From Pyxidicoccus trucidator (GTDB lineage: Bacteria; Myxococcota; Myxococcia; Myxococcales; Myxococcaceae), in the NCBI RefSeq assembly GCF_010894435.1, contig NZ_JAAIXZ010000003.1, forward strand, positions 310,001-374,000: DNA of 64,000 nucleotides. Direction: 5' to 3'. How positions within the stretch are numbered: the first letter of the stretch is position 1; each line of letters opens with the position of its first letter. The translations under genes and the position numbers were made by a program. Below are positions 7,851-18,689 of this stretch, piece after piece. Below the pieces are notes generated by a model, which had not been told where the DNA came from, searched no databases, and saw only the letters and a list, made by a program, of their open reading frames with translations.

Positions 7851-9299
7851 GTGAAGAAATCCCCATTCCTCTCGGCGCTCGCGTTCGCGGGTGCCGTCTC
7901 GATGTTCGCGTCCGGCTGTGGCGCAGAGCACTCCGACGCGGCGCTCGTGGAAGAGGCCCCCGTCGGCGCCGTCAGTGAGGCGCTCGCGTGCAGCACGCGC
8001 ATCACCTACGGCGACCGCTGGATTCGCCCCGCGAACCACCCGGCGCAGCACGACACCGCGGCCGACCTGGTGACGTGGGACGGCAGCTGCGTCAACGAGG
8101 GCACCAACTCCTACGCGGTGCTGTCGAACGGCTGGAAGCCGTACTTCACCGGCAACAACGCCTGCGTGCTGGCGCTCGACACGGACTGTGCCGGCGCCAC
8201 CGCGTGCGCGACGCGGCTGACCTACGGCCCGGCGTGGCTGCACCCGGCGAACCACCCGGCGCAGTACGACGATGCGGGCGGGCGCGTGTTCTGGGACAGG
8301 GCCTGTGTGAATCAGTCCCCCAACTCCTACGCGGTGCTGTCGAATGGCTGGGCGCCGTACTTCAGCGGCTCGAATGCGTGCGGAGTCTCCTTCCGCTACA
8401 CGGGCTGCGGCGGGCTGTATCAGAACCCGGTGGTCCCCACGGACTGCGCGGACCCGGGCGTCATCCATGATGGGACGCGGTACGTCGCCGCCTGCACGTC
8501 GGGGGGAGCGGCCAACGCCTTCCCCCTGCGCACCTCGACGGACCTGGTGACGTGGACCAGCGCTGGCGTCATCTTCCCGTCCGCGAGCAAGCCGACGTGG
8601 GCGACGGGCGACTACTGGGCGCCGGAAATCCACAAGGTCGGCACGCGCTTCATCGCGTACTACACCGCGCGCCATACCAACGGAAAGCTGTCCATCGGCG
8701 CGGCCACCTCGAACAGCGCGCTCGGGCCCTTCACGGACCTGGGCCGTCCGCTCGTGCATGACACGGGCATGGGGATGATTGACGCCACCTTCTTCAAGGA
8801 CACCGCCGGGACGCCGTACCTCGTGTGGAAGGCGGATGGGAATGCGGTGGGCCAGCCGACGCCCATCTACGGGCAGCAGCTGTCGGCGGATGGCCTGTCG
8901 CTGGTGGGCACTCGCCGCACGCTGATGAGCAACAACCTCGCGTGGGAGGGAGGCGTCGTCGAGGCGCCCTGGGTCGTCGCGCGGGGCGGCTACTACTACC
9001 TCTTCTACAGTGGTAACGCGTACTACAACAGCACGTACGCGGTGGGCGTCGCGCGCGCCACCAGCCCGCTGGGCCCGTACACGAAGCTGGGCGCGCCCAT
9101 CCTCAAGACGGGCGGCGGCTGGGTGGGCCCGGGCCACAACTCCGTCGTCACCGGGCCGCGCGGCGACACGTACATGGTCTACCATGCGTGGAACAGCGCC
9201 CACACGGCGCGGGTGATGCTCGTGGATGCCATCACCTGGCCCAACGGCTGGCCGGCGGTGCCCTCGGCGCCTTCGGCCGGCTCCCGCCCCTTGCCGTAG
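7851..9299 (+). CDS. Secreted GH43-family glycosidase lipoprotein
   Basis: The GTG start opens a basic N-terminus and lipobox ASGC (Cys23), giving a 482-residue lipoprotein. Two similar ~60-residue repeats follow (each Cys-bounded, with 'PANHPAQ' and 'NSYAVLSNGW'), probably carbohydrate-binding or lectin-like modules. The rest is a five-bladed-propeller glycoside hydrolase of family 43, with the expected acids in order: Asp201 ('ADPGVIHDG', base), Asp311 ('MIDATFF', pKa modulator) and Glu371 ('WEGGVVEAPW', acid). GH43 enzymes cleave arabinan, xylan side chains or related plant polymers, so arabinan or arabinoxylan degradation is likely but the exact substrate is not known. An ATG upstream at 7773 is in frame but would bury the signal peptide. 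The gene looks monocistronic. Confidence 0.88.
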   Translation: MKKSPFLSALAFAGAVSMFASGCGAEHSDAALVEEAPVGAVSEALACSTRITYGDRWIRPANHPAQHDTAADLVTWDGSCVNEGTNSYAVLSNGWKPYFTGNNACVLALDTDCAGATACATRLTYGPAWLHPANHPAQYDDAGGRVFWDRACVNQSPNSYAVLSNGWAPYFSGSNACGVSFRYTGCGGLYQNPVVPTDCADPGVIHDGTRYVAACTSGGAANAFPLRTSTDLVTWTSAGVIFPSASKPTWATGDYWAPEIHKVGTRFIAYYTARHTNGKLSIGAATSNSALGPFTDLGRPLVHDTGMGMIDATFFKDTAGTPYLVWKADGNAVGQPTPIYGQQLSADGLSLVGTRRTLMSNNLAWEGGVVEAPWVVARGGYYYLFYSGNAYYNSTYAVGVARATSPLGPYTKLGAPILKTGGGWVGPGHNSVVTGPRGDTYMVYHAWNSAHTARVMLVDAITWPNGWPAVPSAPSAGSRPLP

Positions 9300-9325
9300 C
9301 GGACGGGCCTCGCCTCTTGCCGCAC

Positions 9326-9351
9326 CCCGCCCGGCGTTCGCGCCGGGCGGG
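9326..9351 (+). terminator. Strong hairpin after the GH43 gene
   Basis: A perfect 11-bp stem, CCCGCCCGGCG (9326-9336) and CGCCGGGCGGG (9341-9351), closes a TTCG tetraloop 26 bases after the stop. UUCG loops are unusually stable. It is the likely terminator of the glycosidase transcript. Confidence 0.65.
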
Positions 9352-9390
9352 TCCCTACGCTGTCCGCGAACGCTTCGATGGCCCGCGGCG

Positions 9391-9483
9391 GTGACGAGGG
9401 ACCTGTCCGTCACGCTGTCGGATGACAGCTCGCTGGAGACGGAAGGGCGCGTCGTCGTGAAGCTCCGGGCGAGCCGGCTGTAG
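9391..9483 (+). pseudogene. Possible C-terminal remnant of a lost gene
   Basis: Thirty codons from a GTG to a TAG show strong G/C preference at the third position (28 of 30). They read like the end of a beta-rich protein ('LSVTLSDDSSLETEGRVVV'). They are followed by a perfect terminator hairpin and preceded by no coding-like sequence. This is best explained as the tail of a gene whose front was deleted, though a chance open frame is possible. Confidence 0.3.
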
Positions 9484-9521
9484 CTGGCCCGGTTGGGCCG
9501 CTCGTGGTGGCGACGGCAGCG

Positions 9522-9549
9522 GGCGCCCGCCAGTCTCCTGGCGGGCGCC
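9522..9549 (+). terminator. Perfect 12-bp hairpin before the porin-kdp region
   Basis: GGCGCCCGCCAG (9522-9533) and CTGGCGGGCGCC (9538-9549) form a 12-bp perfect stem with a TCTC loop. It separates the kdp region from upstream transcription and would have ended the remnant gene just before it. Confidence 0.6.
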
Positions 9550-9623
9550 GGCCCATCGCGGGACTGAATCGGAAGGGACGGGCCTTCAACCTGCACGGGC
9601 CCCGCGAGGCCGTCGTGCGGATT

Positions 9624-9658
9624 GCAACCCGCGCTCACGGCGGGGGTTCGCAACCCCC
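9624..9658. promoter_or_regulatory. CGCAACCC-type dyads upstream of the porin-kdp operon
   Basis: GCAACCC occurs at 9624-9630. A perfect dyad GGGGGTT-CGC-AACCCCC spans 9642-9658. The same core (TTCGCAACCC and CCGCAACCC) occurs twice upstream of the AlgB-like regulator gene at 22516-22558. These are candidate binding sites for that regulator. Downstream, 9690-9705 reads TTGGTACG-N4-GTGCT, resembling a -24/-12 sigma-54 promoter. It is so close to the porin start codon that the leader would be only about five bases, so this promoter is doubtful. Confidence 0.4.
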
Positions 9659-9720
9659 TGAAACTCCCGGCTCTGTCCGAGGCTCGGGTTGGTACGGAGG
9701 GTGCTCATGAGAGGGGCGTC

Positions 9721-10872
9721 ATGCTCCTCTCTGGACCGTCATCCTTCCTTTGCTCCGTGCTGCTCGCTCAGTCGGAGCCCGCGCTCCGTCAGCCTGCTCC
9801 TCCGCTAGCGGAGCAGGTGCCCGAGGCCGCTCCGCTCGCCGCCGCGTCGGAGGCGCCGGGCTTCCTCTCCCGCCTGAAGCTCGAAGGCGGCGTCGACGCG
9901 TACTTCGGCTACGACTTCAACCGGCCCGCGGACTCGGCCACCTTCATCCCTGGCACCGGCACCACCGCGAAGCGGCACAACGAGGTGTCCATCAACCTGG
10001 CTTCGCTCGGCGTGAGCGTGGCCCCGGAGCCGGTGGGCCTGAAGGTGCTGCTCGGCTTCGGCACCGCCATGGACGTGGTGCACCTCGCCGAGCCCGAGGG
10101 CGACTCCACGGGCCCCGACGTCTGGCGCCACGTGCAGCAGGCCTCGCTGTCCTTCGCCACCGGCCCGCTGGCGCTGGAGGCCGGCATCTACCCCAGCCAC
10201 ATCGGCCTGGAGTCCTTCCAGTCGCAGCTCAACTGGACGTACACGCGCTCGTGGATGGGCGAGCTGTCGCCGTACTACCAGGCGGGCCTCAAGGGCACCT
10301 GGACGTTCGATGACAACTGGAGCGCGCAGCTCCACCTCATCAACGGCTGGCAGACCATCGCCGAGAACAACCCCGGCAAGGCGCTGGGCACGCAGGTGGC
10401 GTACGCGGGCGAGCGGCTGTCCGCGGCCTTCAACACCTTCCTCGGCGAGGAGGGCAGCGACGGCACGCGCCTCTTCGTGGATGGCGTGGCCACGTACCGC
10501 GTCACGGAGTCGCTGAGCCTCGCCGCCACCGTGGATGCGGGCCGTCAGTCACGCCCCGCTCAGGACGCGGCCTGGTGGTACGCCGCCGGCCTCAACGCCC
10601 GCGTGCGGCTGTCCGAGCCCGTGGCCGTGGCCGCGCGTGTGGAGGTGTATCGCGACGAGGACGGCCTCATCACCGGCACGGCGCAGACGCTCACCGGGGG
10701 CACCGTCACCCTGGAGGTGCGGCCCGAGGAGCACCTCACCCTCAAGCTGGAGGCCCGGCATGACCGCTCGACGGCGGACGTCTTCTCCGGCCACGACACC
10801 ACCACCGACGGCACTCCCGAGCGGGTGCCCGGACAGACGCTCCTGGTGCTGGGAGCCGTCGCGTACTTCTGA
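9721..10872 (+). CDS. Outer-membrane beta-barrel porin (bbp2/OmpL-like) ahead of kdp
   Basis: A short signal peptide is followed by a Pro/Glu/Ala-rich linker and about 320 residues of amphipathic beta-strands. Typical strand features are visible: 'GGVDAYFGYDFNRP' near the start, 'AGIYPSHIGLESF', 'NGWQTIAENNPGK', and a C-terminus ending in 'LGAVAYF' with terminal Phe, the signature recognised by the BAM machinery. This matches the 'putative beta-barrel porin-2' family that often precedes potassium or solute transport genes. The ATG at 9721 has GAGAGGGG just upstream and gives a 383-residue precursor. Being first in a probable operon with the Kdp pump suggests it lets K+ or other small ions cross the outer membrane under limitation; that role is inferred from position only. 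Confidence 0.8.
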   Translation: MLLSGPSSFLCSVLLAQSEPALRQPAPPLAEQVPEAAPLAAASEAPGFLSRLKLEGGVDAYFGYDFNRPADSATFIPGTGTTAKRHNEVSINLASLGVSVAPEPVGLKVLLGFGTAMDVVHLAEPEGDSTGPDVWRHVQQASLSFATGPLALEAGIYPSHIGLESFQSQLNWTYTRSWMGELSPYYQAGLKGTWTFDDNWSAQLHLINGWQTIAENNPGKALGTQVAYAGERLSAAFNTFLGEEGSDGTRLFVDGVATYRVTESLSLAATVDAGRQSRPAQDAAWWYAAGLNARVRLSEPVAVAARVEVYRDEDGLITGTAQTLTGGTVTLEVRPEEHLTLKLEARHDRSTADVFSGHDTTTDGTPERVPGQTLLVLGAVAYF

Positions 10873-10948
10873 CCCTTCCCGCGCGGTGCGCCGACTCCCG
10901 GGTGGGAGCGGTGCTCCACGCGGCCACCGTGCTCAACGGAGCCTTTGA

Positions 10949-11029
10949 ATGGACCTCGTCCTCGTACTCGTCACCCTCGGTTTCTTCGCGCTCACGTGGG
11001 CCTACGTCCACGGCTGCGAGCGCCTGTGA
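10949..11029 (+). CDS. 26-residue membrane micro-protein upstream of kdpF
   Basis: An ATG with GGAG seven bases upstream opens a 26-codon frame coding one hydrophobic helix with an acidic N-terminus (M-D-L-V) and a polar end 'YVHGCERL'. The next start codon, that of kdpF, lies 10 bases after its stop. Its size and single helix resemble KdpF, but the sequence is distinct, and KdpF itself is present next to it. It is probably a small Kdp-associated membrane peptide. I recall similar micro-frames ahead of kdpF in other phyla but cannot verify this here. It would be missed by most gene callers. Confidence 0.6.
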   Translation: MDLVLVLVTLGFFALTWAYVHGCERL

Positions 11030-11039
11030 GGCACCCGCC

Positions 11040-11129
11040 ATGACTTTCGAATACGCCGCAGGCGCCCTGCTGGCCGTGCTGCTCACCGTGTACCTCGTCT
11101 ATGCCCTGCTCCGTCCGGAGCGGTTCTAG
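11040..11129 (+). CDS. kdpF: KdpF, small subunit of the K+-transporting KdpFABC ATPase
   Basis: This 29-residue single-helix peptide has the KdpF pattern: a hydrophobic stretch followed by '[13 protein letters not shown]', close to the known 'YLVYAL...F' ending. KdpF sits at the KdpA/KdpB interface in lipid and stabilises the complex. GAGG eight bases before the ATG overlaps the stop of the micro-gene upstream. KdpA starts 10 bases after its stop. Confidence 0.9.
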   Translation: MTFEYAAGALLAVLLTVYLVYALLRPERF

Positions 11130-11139
11130 GGACTCCGCA

Positions 11140-12858
11140 ATGACACTCATCGGATGGTTGCAGCTGGGGTTGTTCTCCGTGCTGGTGCTCGCGGTGACGA
11201 AGCCGCTGGGCGCGTACCTCTTCCGCGTCTTCGAAGGGGAGACGCGTCCGCTGCCGCGCGTGCTGGGCCCGGTGGAGCGCGTGCTGCTGCGCCTGTGCGG
11301 CGCGGCGGAGAAGCGCGAGCAGACCTGGGGGCAGTACGCCCTGGCGCTGCTGGCCTTCAGTCTCTTCAGCGTCCTCATCGTGTACCTGCTCCAGCGCTTC
11401 CAGCACGTGCTCCCGCTCAACCCCCAGGGGCTGGGCGCGGTGGGGCCGGAGCTGGCCTTCAACACGGCGGTCAGCTTCACGACGAACACCAACTGGCAGT
11501 CCTACGCGGGCGAGTCCACCCTCGGCTACCTGACGCAGATGACGGGGCTGGGGTGGCAGAACTTCGTCTCCGCGGCGGCGGGGCTCGGCGTGGCGCTGGC
11601 GCTCGCTCGCGGCTTCACGCGCCGGCCTGGCCCCGAGGGGCAGAAGACGCTGGGCAACTTCTGGGTGGACCTGGTCCGAGGCACCCTCTACGTGCTGCTG
11701 CCCCTGTGCTTCGTCTACGCGCTCTTCCTGGTGTCGCAGGGCGTGCTGCAGAACTTCTCCGCATACCCGGAGCTCATGACGCTGGAGGGCGGCCGGCAGA
11801 CGCTGGCCATGGGCCCGGTGGCCTCGCAGGAGGCCATCAAGATGCTGGGCACCAACGGTGGTGGCTTCTTCAACGCCAACAGCGCGCACCCCTTCGAGAG
11901 CCCCACGCCGCTCACCAACCTGGTGCAGCTCGTCTCCATCTTCGCCATCCCCGCCGCGCTCACGTACACGTACGGGAAGATGGCCGGGGACACGCGGCAG
12001 GGCTGGGCCCTCTTCGCCGCCATGTCCGTCCTCTTCCTCGCGGGCGCGGTCGCCACCCATGCCGCCGAGTTCCAGCCGAATGCCGCGGTGGCCTCCGCGC
12101 ACGTGGCACAGGCCGGCAACCTGGAGGGCAAGGAGGTGCGCCACGGCATCGCCGCCTCCGCGCTGTTCGCCACGGTGACGACGGCGGCCTCGTGCGGCGC
12201 GGTGAACGCCATGCACGACAGCTTCAACCCGCTGGGCGGGCTGGTGCCGCTCGTCAACATGCAGCTCGGTGAGGTGGTCTTCGGCGGAGTGGGCGCCGGC
12301 CTCTACGGCATCCTCATCATGGTGGTGCTCGCCGTCTTCATCGCCGGCCTCATGGTGGGCCGCACGCCCGAGTACCTGGGCAAGAAGGTGGAGGCGAAGG
12401 AGCTGAAGCTCGCCATGCTGTACGTGCTCGTCTTCCCGCTGTTCATCCTCGGGCTGGCGGCGGCGGCGGTGGTGCTTCCCCAGGGCGTCTCCTCGCTCAA
12501 CAACGCGGGGCCGCACGGCCTGTCGGAAATCCTCTACGCGTACACCAGCGGCGCGGCGAACAACGGCAGCGCCTTCGCGGGCCTCAACGCCAACACGCCC
12601 TTCTGGAACCTCACGCTGGGCGTGGCGATGCTCGGCGGGCGCTTCCTGATGATGATTCCCGCGCTGGCCATTGCCGGCTCCATGGTGGGCAAGAAGGGGG
12701 TGCCGGTGGGTCCGGGCACCTTCCCCACCAATGGCGCCCTCTTCACCGGCCTGCTGGTGAGCGTGGTGCTCATCGTCGGCGCGCTCACGTTCTTCCCCGC
12801 ACTCTCCCTCGGTCCCCTCGTCGAGCACTTCCTCGCCGGGGCCGGAAAGGTCTACTGA
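11140..12858 (+). CDS. kdpA: KdpA, potassium-binding and translocating subunit
   Basis: The 572-residue, about ten-helix membrane protein is full length for KdpA. It carries the four pore loops of the superfamily of K+ transporters, including 'TNTNWQSY' and the selectivity region '[18 protein letters not shown]'. The N-terminus '[20 protein letters not shown]' is typical. KdpA selects K+ with micromolar affinity and passes it to KdpB. AGGGA lies eight bases before the ATG. It is followed by kdpB after two bases, in the standard F-A-B-C order. Confidence 0.97.
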   Translation: MTLIGWLQLGLFSVLVLAVTKPLGAYLFRVFEGETRPLPRVLGPVERVLLRLCGAAEKREQTWGQYALALLAFSLFSVLIVYLLQRFQHVLPLNPQGLGAVGPELAFNTAVSFTTNTNWQSYAGESTLGYLTQMTGLGWQNFVSAAAGLGVALALARGFTRRPGPEGQKTLGNFWVDLVRGTLYVLLPLCFVYALFLVSQGVLQNFSAYPELMTLEGGRQTLAMGPVASQEAIKMLGTNGGGFFNANSAHPFESPTPLTNLVQLVSIFAIPAALTYTYGKMAGDTRQGWALFAAMSVLFLAGAVATHAAEFQPNAAVASAHVAQAGNLEGKEVRHGIAASALFATVTTAASCGAVNAMHDSFNPLGGLVPLVNMQLGEVVFGGVGAGLYGILIMVVLAVFIAGLMVGRTPEYLGKKVEAKELKLAMLYVLVFPLFILGLAAAAVVLPQGVSSLNNAGPHGLSEILYAYTSGAANNGSAFAGLNANTPFWNLTLGVAMLGGRFLMMIPALAIAGSMVGKKGVPVGPGTFPTNGALFTGLLVSVVLIVGALTFFPALSLGPLVEHFLAGAGKVY

Positions 12859-12860
12859 CC

Positions 12861-14921
<2,061 letters not shown>

Positions 14922-14936
14922 AAGGACGCACCTGTC

Positions 14937-15590
14937 ATGGTCTCCAACCTCGTCACCGCCCTGCGCACCTGTGTCGTCACCCTGGTGCTCACGGGCCTGC
15001 TGTACCCGCTGGCCGTCACCGGAGTGGCGCAGCTCCTCTTTCCCGGCGAGGCCAATGGCTCGTGGGTGAAGGACGAGCAGGGCCGCGTGGTGGGCAGCGC
15101 CCTCATCGGACAGGGCTTCACCCGCCCGGGCTACTTCCAGCCACGTCCCTCCGCCGCGGGCGCCGGGTATGACGGCGCGGCGTCGTCGGGCAGCAACCTG
15201 GGCCCCACGTCCCTGAAGCTGAAGGAGCGGGTGGCCGCCGAGGCGGAGCGCCTGCTCCGCGAGAATCCGGACGCTCCGGGCCCGGTGCCGGCGGAGCTCG
15301 TCACGGCCTCGGCTTCTGGCCTGGACCCGCACTTGTCGCCGGAGGCTGCGCGCTGGCAGGCGCCGCGCGTGGCCCGGGCGCGCGGGGTGGCGCCGGAGCG
15401 GTTGCTGGCGTTGCTGGACTCGCACGTGGAGGGGCGCACCCTCGGCGTGCTGGGCGAGCCTCGTGTCAATGTGCTGCTGTTGAACCTGGCGATGGACCGG
15501 CAGTTCGGCCAGCTCCCGGCAGAGCCTGCAAGAGGCACGGGTGCGGGCCTCGGAGGCGAGGCGGCGCCCGTGGGCCCGGGGGGCCGGTGA
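14937..15590 (+). CDS. kdpC: KdpC, accessory subunit of KdpFABC
   Basis: One N-terminal membrane helix ('[20 protein letters not shown]') is followed by a periplasmic domain with the family signatures 'GSALIGQGF', '[10 protein letters not shown]', '[10 protein letters not shown]' and '[13 protein letters not shown]'. KdpC raises K+ affinity and helps couple KdpA with KdpB. At 217 residues it is some 25 longer than usual because of a Gly/Ala-rich C-terminal tail that looks disordered. It follows kdpB after 15 bases and precedes the KdpD-like sensor. Confidence 0.95.
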   Translation: MVSNLVTALRTCVVTLVLTGLLYPLAVTGVAQLLFPGEANGSWVKDEQGRVVGSALIGQGFTRPGYFQPRPSAAGAGYDGAASSGSNLGPTSLKLKERVAAEAERLLRENPDAPGPVPAELVTASASGLDPHLSPEAARWQAPRVARARGVAPERLLALLDSHVEGRTLGVLGEPRVNVLLLNLAMDRQFGQLPAEPARGTGAGLGGEAAPVGPGGR

Positions 15591-15666
15591 GGCGCGGCAC
15601 TCAGCCCATGCATTCCGCGCGGCCCGGGGGCATTCTCCGTGTGGCCCGCTCCCGAGGGGCCCGAGG

Positions 15667-16836
15667 ATGACGATGACGCGGCGCACGCGCGCGGAGGACT
15701 TCCTGGAGCTGGTGGAGCGGGGCCGGCGCGGCCGGCTCAAGCTGTACATCGGCTTCGCGGCCGGCGTGGGCAAGACGTACCGGATGCTGGAGGAGGCGCA
15801 CGCGCTGAAGCGGCGCGGGGTGGACGTGGTGCTCGGCTTCGTGGAGACGCACGGCCGCAAGGAGACACAGGCGCTGGTGGACGGCCTGGAGTCGGTGCCG
15901 CGCAAGCCGTACACCTACCGCGACGTCACCGTGGAGGAGATGGACCTGGACGCGGTGCTCGCACGCAAGCCCCAGGTGGCGGTGGTGGACGAGCTGGCCC
16001 ACACCAACCTCCCCGTGTGCCGCCACCGCAAGCGCTACCAGGACGTGCAGGAATTGCTGGACGCGGGCATCAACGTCATTGGCGCCTTCAACGTGCAGCA
16101 CCTGGAGAGCCTGAACGATTTGGTGGAGCGCACCACCGGCGTCACCGTGCGCGAGACGCTCCCGGACAGCTTCCTCAAGGGGGCCGACCAGGTGGTGAAC
16201 CTGGACCTCGCGGTGGAGGACCTGCACGAGCGGCTGAAGGCGGGGAAGATCTACGCCGAGGACAAGGTGCCCCACGCGCTGGAGCGCTTCTTCAAGGAGG
16301 AGAACCTGTCCACCCTGCGCGAGCTGGCGCTGCGCGAGGTGGCGGAGAGCCTGGACCGGGCCACCGCGGGGCAGCCTCCGCGCGCGGGAGAGGAGTCCTC
16401 GCAGAAGGGCGCGGCCTGGGGCCGGGTGCTGGTGGCGCTGTCCAGCCATCCACCGCGCGCGGCCACGCTGCTGCGCCGGGGCTCGCGGATGGCGGGCCGG
16501 CTCAACACGGACTGGTTCGTCGTCTACGTGGAGACGCCGCGCGAGGCGCCACACCTCATCGACTCGGAGGCGCAGCGGCACCTGCTGGCGAACATCGAGA
16601 AGGCGAAGGAGCTGGGCGCGGAGGTGGTGCGGCTGCGCTCGAAGGACCCGGTGGAGGCCATCCTCGACTTCGCGCGCTCGCACGGGGTGGGGCACCTCAT
16701 CGTCGGCCGCTCGCACCAGCCGTGGTGGAAGCGGCTGCTGGGGCGCGCGGCGGACGTGCGGCTGCTGCGCGAGGGTGAGGGCGTCGACATCCACGTGGTG
16801 GCCTTCGAGAACGTCCACGAGGAGCGCCGCCCATGA
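15667..16836 (+). CDS. kdpD: Free-standing KdpD N-terminal sensor (KdpD + USP domains, no kinase)
   Basis: Only the cytoplasmic front half of KdpD is present (389 residues against roughly 890 for E. coli KdpD). Residues about 15-225 are the KdpD domain, with Walker A 'GFAAGVGKTYRML' and Walker B 'VAVVDELAHTN'. About 250-375 is a universal-stress-protein-like domain ending in 'HLIVGRSHQPWWKRLLG'. The four membrane helices and kinase core are absent. The next gene, overlapping by ATGA, supplies a histidine kinase with its own membrane helices and sensor. The protein may therefore bind ATP or cyclic-di-AMP and act on that kinase in trans; the partner and ligand are inferred. Confidence 0.9.
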   Translation: MTMTRRTRAEDFLELVERGRRGRLKLYIGFAAGVGKTYRMLEEAHALKRRGVDVVLGFVETHGRKETQALVDGLESVPRKPYTYRDVTVEEMDLDAVLARKPQVAVVDELAHTNLPVCRHRKRYQDVQELLDAGINVIGAFNVQHLESLNDLVERTTGVTVRETLPDSFLKGADQVVNLDLAVEDLHERLKAGKIYAEDKVPHALERFFKEENLSTLRELALREVAESLDRATAGQPPRAGEESSQKGAAWGRVLVALSSHPPRAATLLRRGSRMAGRLNTDWFVVYVETPREAPHLIDSEAQRHLLANIEKAKELGAEVVRLRSKDPVEAILDFARSHGVGHLIVGRSHQPWWKRLLGRAADVRLLREGEGVDIHVVAFENVHEERRP

Positions 16837-18674
16837 CGCTGCGGGGTCGGTTGTTGCTGGCACAGGCACCGCTGGCGCTCGCCCTGGCGCTGGTGGGTGT
16901 GGTGGCCGTGCTCACGCTGTCGCGGCTGGGGCGGGCGGGGCAGGAAATCCTCCAGGACAACTACCGCAGCGTGCTGGCCATGCAGCGGATGACTGAGCAA
17001 CTGGAGCGCATGGACAGCGCCGCACTCTTCATCGTCGCGGGCGAGCGCGAGCGGGGTGTGGCACAGCAGGCAGCGCAGCGCCCCTCGCTGGAGGAGGCGC
17101 TGAAGCTCCAGGAGGGCAACGTCACCGAGTCGGGCGAGGCCGACGCCACCCGTGGGTTGCGCGAGGCGTGGCGGCGTTACGTGGCGGAGTACGACGCCCT
17201 GCTCGCGCTGCCCTCGACGGAAGCCGCGCGTGGGGCGTACTTCCGTGCGCTCGGGCCGGCGTTCCAGGAGGTGAAAGCGGCGGCGGCGGGGGTGCTCGCG
17301 CTGAACCAGGACGCCATGGTGCGCAAGAGCGAGGCGCAGCGGCGGCAGAGCACGCGGGTGAACACGTTGATGGTGACGGTGGTGCTGGCGGCCTTCGTGA
17401 CGGGGCTGTTCGCGTCCACGTCGCTGACGCACCGGGCGCTGCGGCCGGTGTCGGTGCTGTCGCAGGCGGTGCGGCGGCTGGGGCGGGGCGACTACGCGAC
17501 GCGAGCGGTGGTGGAGGGGCGGGATGAAATCGCGCAGCTCGGCCAGGACTTCAACGCCATGGCGGAGGCGCTCCAGCAGTACCGGCAGAGCAGCCTGGGC
17601 GAGCTGCTCCAGGCGCAGGCCGCGTCCCAGGCGGCCATCGACAGCCTGCCGGACCCGGTGGTGGTGTTCGGCGCGGGGGGCGGGCTGCTCAATGTGAATC
17701 GCTCGGCGGAGGGCGTGCTGCGGCTGTCGGTGGAGGGAGGCGGGGACGTGCTGGGGCGCGTGGCCCCCGAGGCGCGCGAGGTGCTGGAGCGGGTGCGCGG
17801 CCATGTGCTCGGAGGCCGGGGCGCGTACCAGCCGCGTGGCTACGAGGAGGCGGTGCGGGTGGAGCTGCCGGAAGGGGACCGCTGGCTGCTGCCTCGGGCC
17901 AGCCCGGTGTACGGAGAGACGGGCGAGGTGGTGGGGGCCACCGTCATCCTCCAGGACGTGACGCGGCTGCGGCGCTTCGACGAGCTGAAGAACGACCTGG
18001 TGGCCACGGTGGCACACGAGTTCCGCACGCCGCTCACGTCCCTGCGCATGGCGGTGCATCTGGTGGCGGAGGGCGTGGTGGGGCCGGTGACGGAGAAGCA
18101 GGCGGACCTGCTCCACGCGGCGCGCGAGGACTGCGAGCGGTTGCAGGGCATCGTGGACGACCTGCTGGACTTGTCGCGCATCCAGGCGGGACAGCTCCAA
18201 CTGGAGGTGCGCCGGTTGCCAGCGGAGGAGTTGGTGGACGCGGCGCTGGAGGCGCAGCGGGCGGCGGCGGAGGAGCGCGGGGTGCGTCTGTCGCGGCAGG
18301 TGTCGCTGGACGTGGAGGCGGTGGAGGTGGACCCGGAGCGTCTGGGCCTGGTGCTGGGGAATCTGGTGGGCAACGGGGTGAAGCACACGCCCGGGGGAGG
18401 CGAGGTGGAGGTGCGCGTGTCGCGCGAGGGCGCGCGGGTGTGCTTCGAGGTGCGGGACACGGGCGAGGGGATTGCGCCGGAGCAGCAGGCGCGCATCTTC
18501 GAGAAGTTCTACCGAGCCCCGGGCGCGCCGGCGGGCGGGGCCGGGCTGGGGCTGTCGATTGCGAAGGACATCGTCCAGGCGCACGGCGGGGACATCGGCG
18601 TGGTGAGCGCGCCGGGACAGGGCAGCACGTTCTGGTTCACCCTGCCTCAGCCGGAGGCGGTGGGGCAGGGGTGA
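16833..18674 (+). CDS. KinB-like sensor histidine kinase at the end of the kdp operon
   Basis: The 613-residue kinase has helices at about 8-29 and 180-202 enclosing an all-helical periplasmic sensor. A HAMP domain (about 203-255), a PAS domain (about 265-380), HisKA with His395 in 'VAHEFRTPLTSL', and a HATPase with 'NGVKHTP' and 'DTGEGIAPE' follow. This order matches Pseudomonas KinB rather than KdpD. The start overlaps the KdpD-sensor stop (ATGA) and has GAGGAG upstream. No KdpE follows; the next genes are on the opposite strand. The AlgB-like regulator at 21021-22415 is the obvious candidate partner, since AlgB is the known partner of KinB. Its role in K+ control is inferred from operon position. 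Confidence 0.88.
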   Translation: MTLRGRLLLAQAPLALALALVGVVAVLTLSRLGRAGQEILQDNYRSVLAMQRMTEQLERMDSAALFIVAGERERGVAQQAAQRPSLEEALKLQEGNVTESGEADATRGLREAWRRYVAEYDALLALPSTEAARGAYFRALGPAFQEVKAAAAGVLALNQDAMVRKSEAQRRQSTRVNTLMVTVVLAAFVTGLFASTSLTHRALRPVSVLSQAVRRLGRGDYATRAVVEGRDEIAQLGQDFNAMAEALQQYRQSSLGELLQAQAASQAAIDSLPDPVVVFGAGGGLLNVNRSAEGVLRLSVEGGGDVLGRVAPEAREVLERVRGHVLGGRGAYQPRGYEEAVRVELPEGDRWLLPRASPVYGETGEVVGATVILQDVTRLRRFDELKNDLVATVAHEFRTPLTSLRMAVHLVAEGVVGPVTEKQADLLHAAREDCERLQGIVDDLLDLSRIQAGQLQLEVRRLPAEELVDAALEAQRAAAEERGVRLSRQVSLDVEAVEVDPERLGLVLGNLVGNGVKHTPGGGEVEVRVSREGARVCFEVRDTGEGIAPEQQARIFEKFYRAPGAPAGGAGLGLSIAKDIVQAHGGDIGVVSAPGQGSTFWFTLPQPEAVGQG

Positions 18675-18689
18675 GTGAAGTGGTTCGCC

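Noticed and set aside
9690..9705. Sigma-54 promoter for the porin-kdp operon (TTGGTACG-N4-GTGCT)
   Set aside because: The match is fair, but the predicted transcript would start about five bases before the ATG and after the ribosome binding site. GG-N10-GC is also common by chance in such GC-rich DNA. Kept only as a note.
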